Source: Klebsormidium nitens | Taxonomy: Eukaryota > Streptophyta > Klebsormidiophyceae > Klebsormidiales > Klebsormidiaceae | Direction of reading: 5' to 3' | Length of the DNA: 64,000 bases | Assembly (NCBI GenBank): GCA_000708835.1 | Contig: DF236963.1 | Span: 248,001 to 312,000 of the forward strand | Shown: positions 10,801-21,300 of the stretch, one piece after another | Layout of the letters: each line of letters begins with the position of its first letter | How positions within the stretch are numbered: the stretch's first letter is position 1 | Translations under genes and position numbers: made by a program | The notes under the pieces: model-generated | Told to the model about the DNA's origin: nothing | What the model saw: only the letters and a program-made list of their open reading frames with translations | The model's database searches: none

Positions 10801-13800
10801 CAAATGGTAAGAGGAGTGTTGATTAACATGGGAGATAAAACGGCTTCTGGAAAGGCCGCGAACTCCATGAAGTGAGCTGTGCGTTGATTACGTCAGCTCA
10901 GCTTCGCGTTCTTAAGCGCACCCCCATTTTCGCACACTTCTGTGGACGTTCGCAAGGATGAACGACATTGGCCAATGAGAAGGATCGCGAACAGAAGATT
11001 TTTTAGCTTGCTTTTTCTTCAAGACGATAAGAGGCAGATGCTTGTTTCTAGGATTGGGGCAAATCCATCTAGGTACAGTTGGAGAGTCCTGGTAGAGTAT
11101 TTCGATATCAGCTGGAAGAAGCATCCAACCAAAATACTGATGTTCGCTGAAGAACTCAGAACAGGAGGGCTGCAAGGCCTTTTCTCACTTCCCGGATAAG
11201 GAAGCAAGGAACCACGATAATGCGTGAAGAAAGAACCGATTGAGCGTTGTATCGAGATTTGCAGAGTTGGCAATCGTGCAGCTGCCAATTGATCCTCTTC
11301 CTCCGTTCAGTTGACCAGTACAATGAATTTTAGTCCAGCGTAGCAGCATTTACCTTCCGGGGGGATATCAGGGGGGGGCACTTCTTGCAAGATGTCATCG
11401 TCTGCAACGGCCTCGAAGTTGTCCGCCATGTAAGGGTACGTGCCGAAATCTGGGTGTGAATACGGTCTATGTGAGCAAGCTGAAAAATCAAAGCAGCAGA
11501 AGAGTGGATGTGGGATTAGGTTTTTACAAGGGAAACGTACTCCTGCTTTGCCGTGCAGCAGTTTTGGCTACTGCTATCGAACGACAGGATTAGAGAAGCA
11601 ACATGAGAAGCAACATGTGGATTTGACTGACAATCATACAAACTTTCTAGTCGACAGATCAGAACCGTCAGGCTTCGCGCTTTCCTCACCAGACACCCGT
11701 GACAATCACAGGTGCCTCCGGTCAAAGCATGAGGGCAGAGAAAAGACTCAACGCAAGGTTGGAAATTTACGAATTTTGCAATGTACAAGAATTACAAAAG
11801 TTGGCAGCAAGAACTGGATCTAACCTACATCTGTCCTCTGATTGCAATCCCGCAGCCTTATCCGATCCGACACGTGCAGCAAAAGACAAGCTCTTACCTC
11901 CAAAGGTGTCAATCAGCTCTTGCTCGTTTTTGAAGCCGTCCGCCGGGATCGTCACCTTTCTCGTGCCCCCTTCTTTCGTGCGAATCTCAAACTCCTGCTC
12001 TCCCTCCGGCAAATTCACCTGTCCTTCCGCATCCCATCCCTCCATGTCCCTCGATCCCGTCCCGAAACCCCGAAACGCCTCCCACGGCGGCGCCGACTTA
12101 TCATAAGCCGCCGGGTCGAAGTCCGCCGCGTTCGCGGCCTCCAAAACTCTTCCCCGCTGCTCTTCCGAGATATTGAGCGCCTCATTGACCCGATTTGCCG
12201 GGTGGTCTTCGAACGAGTGCTCCGGGGCGTTGGTCTCCTCTTCGGGAAGCCTAGCGAGTTCCGGCGCCGGGGTCGCTAGCGCCTCCAGCGAGAAATCCGG
12301 AAAGCGCCCCGCGGCGTCGTCGTCCATCATCGCGCGCTTGATGGGGTGCGTTTTGGCGTACGCTTCGGGGTCGAAGTTCGGACTGTCCGGATGGAGATGG
12401 TCCAGAAACTTGGGCATCCAGTCGGGGTAGTCCCCCTTCTTTCGCGGCGGTTTCTGCGCGGATTGCCCGTTTGGCGTGCGAGTCGACTCGGGGCTTGATA
12501 AATCAGCGACGGAATCGGGTTTGAAGGGTTCGGAAGCCTCAGGATTTGACGGGTTTGGGGGTGAGCTGGGGTTCCAGGATTCGTCAGCTAACCCGGTTTG
12601 ATCAGGGTTTCGACTGGTCTCGGCGCTGATCAACGGCTGGTCAGACTCTGAGAGGGCATCGGCAGACTTGGGCTGACCAGGATTCGGAGCAGTTGACAGA
12701 GATTCTGCAGCGGGGAGTCGGTCAAATTTTGCTTGTTGGTCCGATTCCGAGGATTTCTCAATAGCCTCGGCTTCACTACCCTCTTCAAGATTTGCTGACG
12801 CCAGCGATTTCGGAGGCGTCAAACCACCCTCCCGTTGGGCCGCAATTGCCTGGTTGAGAAACGAGTTTGCCGGCCGACCAGACGCTGCGCTCGTCCGAGT
12901 GCCAAACAGCGCATCGCTGACGGCCAAGTCCCTTCCCACCGTCACGCTTTCGCGCGCTTTACCCGGCAGTTTCTTCGATGCCCCACTTCCTCCCAAATCG
13001 CTTCCTGCACTCTCCGTCTCCACCAGGTCTCCTTTCGCTTTTACTTCCTCCTTTGCTGGGGCTCCCTTTCGACTCTTCCCCTTCCTTCCTTTCCCCGCCA
13101 TCTCTTCCCCACCTCTCCCCTTCTTCGAAGCTTCCAGAGTTTCGGCCATTGCTTTCGAGATGCCCCCACCACGGCTGGCCCCTTTCTTTGCCCGGCTTTC
13201 CGGCCCCGTGTGCTCGTTAACCGCTCGTTTAACCGCTTCTTCGAGTCCTAACCCGACGTCCAAACCCACTCTCGCCACCTTCTGCCCGAGCCACCCGCCT
13301 CCCGAACTGGACTCTTCCACCCCCCCGGATTCAGGGCTTCCGGCACCCCCCTGGGACGAACTTTCCGGACCGCGCCCCGCTCTCGGCGCCTCAAAAGTGC
13401 TGACCTTAGAATCGGGTCCCGCATCTTGGAACATCCCCAGGCTGGCCGCCATCGATTCTATAGAAGCGTCCCTTAGATCGTCCGAAGAACCAGCAGCGTT
13501 TGGAGAACTAGAGGCGTCGGAAAACGTCCCCCCAGCTGTGGACACCGTCTGGTTTTGCGAAAGGCCGGCGCCCGACGCCGATTGCCCTTTTGAACCAGCT
13601 TCCGAATCTGAGACATTGTCCTGTTTTCCCAAACGCACACCCAAAACCGCCGCAGCTTCCGGACCTAACCCGCCGCCACTGTGCACCCCGTTCCTTTCCT
13701 GGCCACCCCTTGACGCCCCGGGGCCTTCGGCTGACGTAAGTGTCACGTCAGGAGACGCCGATTCCCCCTCTTCTCGGCTTGCCACGTCACCACTCTCGAC

Positions 13801-16800
13801 CCCATCCTCCGTGAACCGTTCTCCGTATCCTAGAGGCCGAGAGAAGCGTTTCTCTGCTAGGACTGGGTCAGCAAACAGGTTGGCGACGTTTTCGGTGCCT
13901 TTGCGGGGCTCCCGGCTGCCGCCGTAGTACTCGTCGTCCATGCACGTGCCAGGCTCCTCGTACCAGGGCAAGGAGTCGTCATCATCGCCTGGTAAATAGG
14001 AAATGAATGAAGAATTAAATAAATAGGATCGTCACCGCGTTCTATCTCTGATTTCTCGGGAATGCAAGGTTGGTGACAGACCCTTCTTTTGGGCGTCGCG
14101 AGCATCTACTTGTAAAGACCGTGCTCCTTGTACCAGAACAGTGGGTCTTCATCATCGCCAACGAAGCATGCATCTTGAAAGTCTGGAATCTGGGGCAGTC
14201 CGTCCCAAATGTCGTCAGCGAATCTCTTTGGAAGCATCAAGTTCCACTGTATCTTAATAAGGCGAAAAGCTCTTATCACCGTTTTAAAGAGCAAGATGAA
14301 GCCTTGACTCCCTTTCTGTAAGTACGATCCGATCACGATACCAGTCAATAATCATTTCTGCATGATTCGACAGAACAAAGATTGAAAGAGGGAGAGTTGA
14401 CTGTGCATTCTTTCAAATACGCGCAAAGCAGGGAGTCAACACGTGTAATTTGGGCCAAAGATGATACAAAGGCGGTTCCAAAAATGTGTTGCAAACAAAG
14501 CTATAAAGTTGACTACGAGAGCTGGGGCTTCGACTCCTCACCCATAAGAGCCTTCCAAAGGTAATCCCAGATGATGGGACGTTCAAGCTGAGTCTTAACA
14601 GCTCTTCTTCATCCTTGAAGCACTTCCGATGCACGTTGATTGTCAAGTTGAAGCAATTGCTGCTGAAATATAGAGTCTTTCCAACATGCTGCTTTGGTGG
14701 AAGAAGAGCATCACGGAACTATAAAGAAGGTCATACAAAAGTCGCCCAAATGAGTAAGATACTTACCGTTCCCTTCCTTTTCTTCCGGCAGAGCCCCTCC
14801 AAACGCAAGGTCTCCAATTGCCTTTTCCGAAATGTCCACCAACCGCTTTAGGCGGTCCAGCAGATCCCCAACCGAGCCCCCCCCAGGAGCAGAAGAATCC
14901 AAGTCCGCAAACTTCTGGTCACCGGTCACGCTGCTGAGCTCATCGATGATGTCGTCGAGCGTCCTCGCCTTGTGCCCATTCGAAGTGGGGCGCTCCTTGC
15001 TGACCTCAGCAGTGACGTCAGCAGCGGAGGACGTCGACTGCTGAGGAATGGGCTCCTTCTCCGGGGGGTTCGTGGTGGGGCCGTTCTGGGCCCCCAGGGC
15101 GCCGAGGTCCAGCGCAGCGCCACCTGTCACCTGAAGCTGTGCGCCACCTGTCGCCAGCTGGCGGTCCAGGGCACGCAGCTCCTCAGGGGACATTGCGAAC
15201 AACCGGCGCAGCGCCTCGCTCTGCAGCTGGGGGGTTTCTCGGAATCGGACGCTCTGGGCGTCCGGATCACCTGACCCGTCCGATTGCACGGTCCCGTTTG
15301 GATACGGGGTTATGTCCGACGGTGAGGGCCCATCCAGATAAGGGGGCCCTTCCAAAAAGGAGGCCCTGTCCGGAGAAGAGGTCCAGTCTGAGGATGAAAG
15401 CGGGGACCGATCCGAAAGTGAGGAGCCCTCGGGGCGGGGAACCCTGTCCGACGTCAACGGTTTGCCCGAAAGGGAGCTTCTCAGAAAGCCTGAGTCAGCC
15501 ACCGATGCTGGTCCCGGGGTCGGAACCTTTCTCTGGTCAAGAGGGGGTCGGAATGAGTTATCTGATCCAGGGGGGGGTGGCACAGGGGGCCATGGGACCT
15601 GCTCGGAAGCCCCCTGAAGAGGCGCTCCTGTGAGGGGGTACACCGGGGCTGCCGGGGGGTGGGGGCTGTGGCGCGGTGGGGGACTGTGATGGGGGGTTGT
15701 CCGTGGGGCCAGTTTAGGGGGGTCGGCCGGAGGTAAAAGGAAGCCTTGGCGCGGGGGGTAGGAATCAGACAGCCAACTGGAGGGTCTTTGCAGGGGGGAT
15801 ACAGGGAGGAGGTTTGGCTGAGGGGATGGAGGGGGGGGGATGCGGGCCTGCAGGACCCGAGGGGGGGGAAGGGGAGGAACAGGGACGCCATTGTTTGGGG
15901 AGGGTTTTATGCCGGGGGTGCTAGTTTCAGACCCCGAAGAGGGAATTGCTGTGGCGGTAGAGGTTGCTTTCTGACCGTCTTGCCTAGGAGCGGCTGCCTC
16001 AGCCTCGCCTGGTCTGGAAACATTTGCCTTGAGATCGCGAGATATGTCCCCCCTTTCGAGACCTTCTGATTGAGGCACCCCCCTAGAAAGTGCCCTCTCA
16101 TTTGAAGCCCCCCGCCCCGATGACTGCGCGCTGCCCTCCCAGAGCTCCCCCCAGTGCTCAAAGTCTGCAGCCGCTTCTCTTTCCCCCCGGAAGCTCTTCT
16201 CGAACCCCCCATTCCCGTACAGAATCTCTTTCAGCTCCTCTTTGCTGACCTCCTCAAAGTAGCGGTCCTCTGGAAAGATCGACTCCTCGGCCCCCTCCCC
16301 CTCACCCCCTGCCAGCATCTCCATCAGTTCAGGGGGCACATCTTGCCCCTGTCCGACCCCCAGGGAAAAGGACGGGGCCTGCCAGAGACCCCGCCCCGGC
16401 CCCAGCGAACTCAGGTTCTCTGGGTTTGGATCTTGGTCGAATTTCGGATCGAAAGAGTCAAACTCCGCATACTCTTGAAGCTGCTCAGTGAAGAGGTCAA
16501 GCTGCCTTTGCGCTTGTTGCATAGCCTGCTCGAGAGCCCTGAGTTGGCCCGCAGACGGGCCATCCGTTGCCTGATCCTCCTGCGAGCTTGCGCTCTGGCT
16601 GGAGTCGGTCTGACTGCCAAGAGAACCTGCCGGAAAAGCAAATATTAATGGTACATTTCTCTTGGCACAGTGGAGGTTTCCTGATCTAGAGTTGTCGATT
16701 TGGATTTATCGAATCAACAGATCTGAAGGTGCAATAGAGTCCATCGAAGCCTTGATCCTTGAACCTCTGCAATCCAAAACGTGCATCATGCTGACAAAAA

Positions 16801-17562
16801 GAAAAGTCTCACTGTCCACAGAGCATAGAAGATAAAAGCCCTGTACATCATTCCACCAGGATAATGAATCAGACACGTTACGATCAGAAGCAGGAATCAA
16901 GGAAGCAACCGCAACGACCAGTTGTTTCAATGCAGTATATTGCAGAAAGTGAGAGTCGCTGAGTAGCTTTGCTAAATGGCGGCTGAGATACCAGTTCATC
17001 AGGTGTCTGCAGCGTTGTTGCACTTTTCAACAGGAGTGATGGGACAGTCACCCGATCATAGAACCTGTTATTACGAACTATGCTTTGTACTGCTGCTTAG
17101 CCAGCATTGTTTCCTATAGGAGTGGGCCGTTTCAAGTGGTGGCACAGATTCTTGATGCACAACCTTGCTGAAAGGGAAAGCAGACTTATCATGCTTAAAA
17201 GGAGGCATGGAATGTGCACCTTGCTCTCCAATCGCATCAGATCTTGACGCCCCTTCATTCGCACTGGCTGCCTGTCGCTGCCGATCTGACTCTTTCCCCT
17301 GCTGGGCGAACACACCTGAGCGGGGGGCAGGCCGGAGCTTAGGTCCGCTTAATTGACCTTGCCCCTCACACAAGTGCCTTCGAAAGACCAGTCCGCATTT
17401 TCTAGCCCAAGTGCACCCGTTCCGCAGCCCCTGTTTGAAGAGAACACTGGTTGCAGGCGTGGAAGCATTGCAACTCTGCATCCCACACATCAACAATGCC
17501 GAGCCTTGTCTGCAGGGACCAGACGAGCGGATCGCAGACCATGGCTGCATTGCGGAAGCCAT
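7872..17562 (-). CDS. Large predicted plastid-targeted protein of unknown function (~1,643 aa)
   Basis: My model chains in phase as 17562-17316, 16626-14767, 13988-11898, 11449-11354, 10692-10536, 9845-9757, 8709-8441 and 7994-7872. All introns are GT-AG, mostly phase 1. The start MASAMQPWSAIRSSGP followed by Ser/Arg/Ala-rich sequence looks like a chloroplast transit peptide. Exons 2 and 3 encode over 1,300 residues of Gly/Ser/Pro/Glu-rich, probably disordered sequence. The last ~280 residues are compact and aromatic: YPYMADNFEAVADDDI, LAYSLRDFLAMDRDPEADP, LNLFARNGYPPSLDFIWYE and STWEDFEEEDEPSTPRMRAK, ending RKEWGR. This tail is likely the conserved functional part. I do not recognise the family. 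The first intron is the least certain. Cassette exons at 14.1-14.6 kb are possible but not in a consistent phase. Confidence 0.7.
8674..8770 (-). repeat. Tandem duplicate of a 3' splice site and exon start (exon 7 of the plastid-protein gene)
   Basis: Plus-strand copies at 8674-8715 and 8729-8770 are 55 bp apart and share TTGTGTAAACCCACC and a CTGCAG acceptor. Read on the minus strand, the copy at 8729-8770 is the upstream one. Its frame reaches a TGA soon after the acceptor. The 8674-8715 copy leads into the open exon and is the functional one. Confidence 0.8.
10292..10478 (-). repeat. Intronic tandem duplication, ~126-bp period
   Basis: Copies at 10292-10350 and 10418-10478 share GGATTGAGGCACACG and flanking AACCGATTGA. 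They lie wholly inside the intron between exons 5 and 6 of the large plastid-protein gene and do not copy an exon edge. They show that tandem duplication of this size also happens away from splice sites. Confidence 0.7.
13949..14159 (-). repeat. Decayed duplicate of the start of exon 3 of the plastid-protein gene
   Basis: The functional exon start (13988 downward) encodes GDDDDSLPWYEEPG. A copy 170 bp upstream on the minus strand (plus 14117-14159) encodes GDDEDPLFWYKEHG with similar bases. In the copy the acceptor AG has become TTG, and an in-frame TAG follows four codons later. It looks like a dead duplicate of the exon edge, though a cassette exon cannot be excluded. Confidence 0.65.
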
Positions 17563-18328
17563 GCTGATCGCCTTATTCCCGCCTCAGCTCGACAGCGGCT
17601 AAGGATCCTCGCACCCTGTACCGTATCCTGCCGCTGCAGATCAGTGCACTGCGGCAGCCACCACTGGAAAATGTGGCGCACAATCTGCGCTGCATGCATT
17701 GCAATTTGCAGGCGCAGGCTGCAGCTTTTCCTGCTTGCGAAATGCTGACTAGGCTCGGATCTAAAGTGATACTGGCCCGGTAACGTTCTAAACAACTTCC
17801 GGCTTTGTCAAGTTGCATTCCGCCGTTACCAGGAGATTAGTAGGGTTCCGTCAAGCTGGCCGTCAAGGGGGCGGCTTTCGCCATGGCGGCAGCTCGTGAT
17901 TCTGCCAGCCTTGTTCCTCAGCTCGTCAAAGCTTTTTCTTACGCCATGGCGCTGACAACCGGCCGTAATTTGAACTCTCTTCCTTGGAACGTGCAACAAA
18001 CATTGGCCCTGCCGCGCATTCAGATAGCTGCTCCTCTTTTGGCAGCTGTCCACAGACGGTTTGACTCTAGGAGCTTGCAAGACGCTTTCTACATTGTCTA
18101 GCTGGAGCTAACTTTGAAACGGCCCCCTGCTTCAGTCTGGGCATTGGGTTTGCTCAATTGCCACTCGACCAATGGATGCCTCAATTGAGCGCAGTTGACC
18201 CTGGCACAACTTTAGCGCGCTTATGCAATCCGAGCATCCAAACAAGTACCCCCGAAGGGATCAAAAGACAGGTGCAGAGCTGAGGGCCAACTGAAAAGCA
18301 AGGTTTGAAGGCCACTGCCAGTTGTTCG
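17563..18328. other. Divergent intergenic region, plastid protein / DYNC2I2
   Basis: This 766-bp spacer separates two head-to-head start codons. It contains a 72-codon open frame on the plus strand (17883-18101, ATG within GCCATGG). The frame is compositionally plausible but has no recognisable domain; it may be a leader exon, an upstream ORF or chance. Nothing else is identifiable. Confidence 0.45.
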
Positions 18329-21300
18329 ATGGCTCCGCTTGTAAGGAAGGGAGACTTCCTGATGCAAGCGGAGTGCAAGCTGGGGGACAGCAGCGGGGGC
18401 AAGGTCGATGTGCCTTCCACATGGCGGGCATCTGTACGAGTCACAGAGGGAGGGGCTCAGACGGAGGTGATAGAAATGAGCTCCAATGCAACGCAGAGCT
18501 GCATCAGCGAGGATGCAGAAGTGAGCATACTTTGATGCTTTTGAGAGGAGCCTTTTGCATCCTCTCAAATGAAACAGGTGTGAAACTTTTCACGATAGGC
18601 CCCAAAAAGAATCTGGACCAGTGCTGAGCTCTGACATGATGAAGGTTCAAGAGCATGTCAGACCGCTTGGCCGCATGCATAGACAGGTCTTTGAGGAGTT
18701 GACATTGGACGATAACGTACTCAGGCCCCCACCTTTCTACTTGAATAAACAAGTGGTGCTGCCTCACGCTTCCTGTTCGCATCCCCAATGCCAAGAGAGT
18801 CAATCAACTCACAAGCACATCAAGAATGCCTAGCATCAACAATTGGTGTGCATTATTCGTCACAACTCCAGGAATCGACTCTCGATGCCCACGTCTTCTC
18901 CAAGCAACTAGATACTGCACACTTTTAGGAGGGGCCTTCCCGCCGCGGTAACTAAGCAGGGCACTCAATCAAGCGGGGCATGCCAGGACATCCTATTTCC
19001 ACGACAGTTCACTGCCAAGTTGTCTTACAAAGCTCCCTACAACCGTTGACAGGTCCAGACAGACAACGTGCACGTCTCACCAACAGAGACGAACTCAAGC
19101 TCAGCCGCCACAGGCGCAGCATCTGTGTTCGAGGCAACCACTTCTCCAATCGAAGGGGAAGAAAGCCGAGGTTAGTTTGCAATTTGTGGGTTTCGACCAA
19201 CCAAGGGAAGACCTACTCGAGTCTGCTCAGTGCTGAACCACCGTTCATTTCTCTTACCATCTTGCCCTCGAGCTGCTGTTCACCAAACGAGGCCAACGAG
19301 GAATCCTCCTCGGCTCTTCACCTGTTCGCAGATATTGGGCTGGTGGCGCCGACCTCTTGTTGTATTCACAGCGGCCCTCTTTCGGAATTCTTTGGTTCGG
19401 CCTTTCCTCTTCTTCCAAATTCTTTGCCTGTGGAAGGCAGCCATCTTACTTCACCAGTCGTCCTGCTCTTCTAGTGCTTAGGCCTCCTCTTCCCATAATG
19501 TGTCCAATATCGGACTTGGGGACGGTAACCAGCCTCGAAACAAGGTTGATCACCGGTTACTTGTCCATTAACCTGAGACTGAAGTCTCGTAACCAGCCTG
19601 GTTAGCAGCCAAAGTGTTCTGTGTCCGATGATGTACAACGCGCGTCGATCATCCAGTTTATCAGCCCGCTCGCAAGTACACGGCTCATCATTCAGAAATG
19701 GGATAAACTCTTTCACTACAAACGTTTGATATTGGTCGGGCCTTGTGTAGGCTCGCTTGAGGTCCGTGGCTCAACCGCCGGCGTTTCATAGAGATCGTAA
19801 CGGAGGACTCTTTTTTAAAGGGACGAAACATCAAATCGAATCAACAGAGCCTTGAACAACACCACTGACCTTCCAAAGTATCGTTCCGATCGACCCGTGT
19901 GACTTTCAAATGGAGCTAAGATAGCTGATCTCGAACCTGTTTACACGAAGCAAAAAGCACAAACCATTCCTTCACCTACTATTTGAAATCCTATCTTCAT
20001 TTGAAATCAAAGAACTCTAAACAACACCACTGACATTCCGAATCATCCCCCCATCAACCCGTATGTCCTCCTCTCTGCAGAAGCTCACTCTCCCGCTGCC
20101 GCAGCAGACACAACGGTGACTCTCTCTCTCGAGCTGCGCTCTCCCTTCATTTCCCCCGCCACTAGTTCCGGGCCTCCTAGTACGTCTGCCGTTTCTGACG
20201 GGTTCGCAGGCCTCGTTGTAACCGGGATTGCGTGGAACGCTACTGGAAACGTCGTAGCCGTCAGGTAAGGGGCGAAGCACTAGGTTAGATTCAAATATCA
20301 CTGTTTTTGTTAGTTGTTTTTGTGTCTCCGCTTCCTTGGTTACTTCGTTTCGTCGTTCTTCGTTCTTTTCTCTGCTGTAGGAGTTCCTATCGTTCTCGTT
20401 CTCGTTTGCTCGTTCTCGATTTTTCATGCAATCCGCTTTCGTTGGAGCTGGATCGTGATGCGATTGCGCTCCTTGATTGTTTCTACCATTTTAGGCGGCT
20501 GAACGTCTAGGGCTGGTGCTAGCTTGGTGCGGTTGTTTGTGCGATATAATTTGCAGCACACTCGTGTTCTGAATGCGGTCCTCGGGTTTTTCCCGGAAGT
20601 TACGGGCGGCTGGACGTCCGTGGCTGGTGGCACTTTGTTTGGGTGTTTGTGCAATAAGCTACCATTGCAGCCTAAATCGTGGTGTGAATGCGCTCCTTGG
20701 CTAGTTTTGTAGCTGCGGGCGGCTGGACGTCCGTGGCTGGTGCCACTCTGATCCGGTTCTTTGTGCAATACGCTCTATGATCCTACTGTGAATGCGCTCC
20801 TCGGTTCCATTCGCAGTTACGGACGGCTGGACGTCCGTGGCTGGTGCCATGCTCCGGGGGCGCTGTGCACCTGGAACGTGGGGAGAAGGGGCACCCGGGG
20901 AAGGGGCACCCGGGGGAAAGCGCCAAGCGGATTCGGAACGGACGGAACCGGAACGGATGCATTGAAACCAGATACGGTGATCCAACTCGATGTGAGTGCT
21001 GAGCAAGATAAGAGACCCTTGAAGAGGATCCGTCGATCTGGAAAGCTCGGGCAAGCGCTCTCAATGTATGTTGAAGTGAAGGCTTGAAAGCACGACTTTT
21101 CAGGACTCGAGCATGATGGTTCAAAACTGTCTACTCCCGAAGGCAGCGAAAAAAAGTGGTCGTCCGTTTGTGCTGAGTGTTAAGATTTGATATGGAAACA
21201 CCTGTCGGGTCAAGGATCAGGCGCAAACGCCTCTACTCTTTCCTTCTGACAAATAGCTTTTGCCAAATATGTTGTGCAAGGACGCCGTTCGAACCTGTCC

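Noticed and set aside
12854-13927. 357-codon open frame antisense to the large plastid-protein exon 3
   Set aside because: Pro/Ser-rich shadow of a minus-strand exon that chains in phase with five further exons; no plus-strand splice or domain support.
17883-18101. 72-codon open frame in the divergent promoter before DYNC2I2
   Set aside because: Starts in a good ATG context but has no domain, no homology I recognise and no splice link to neighbours; could be an upstream ORF.
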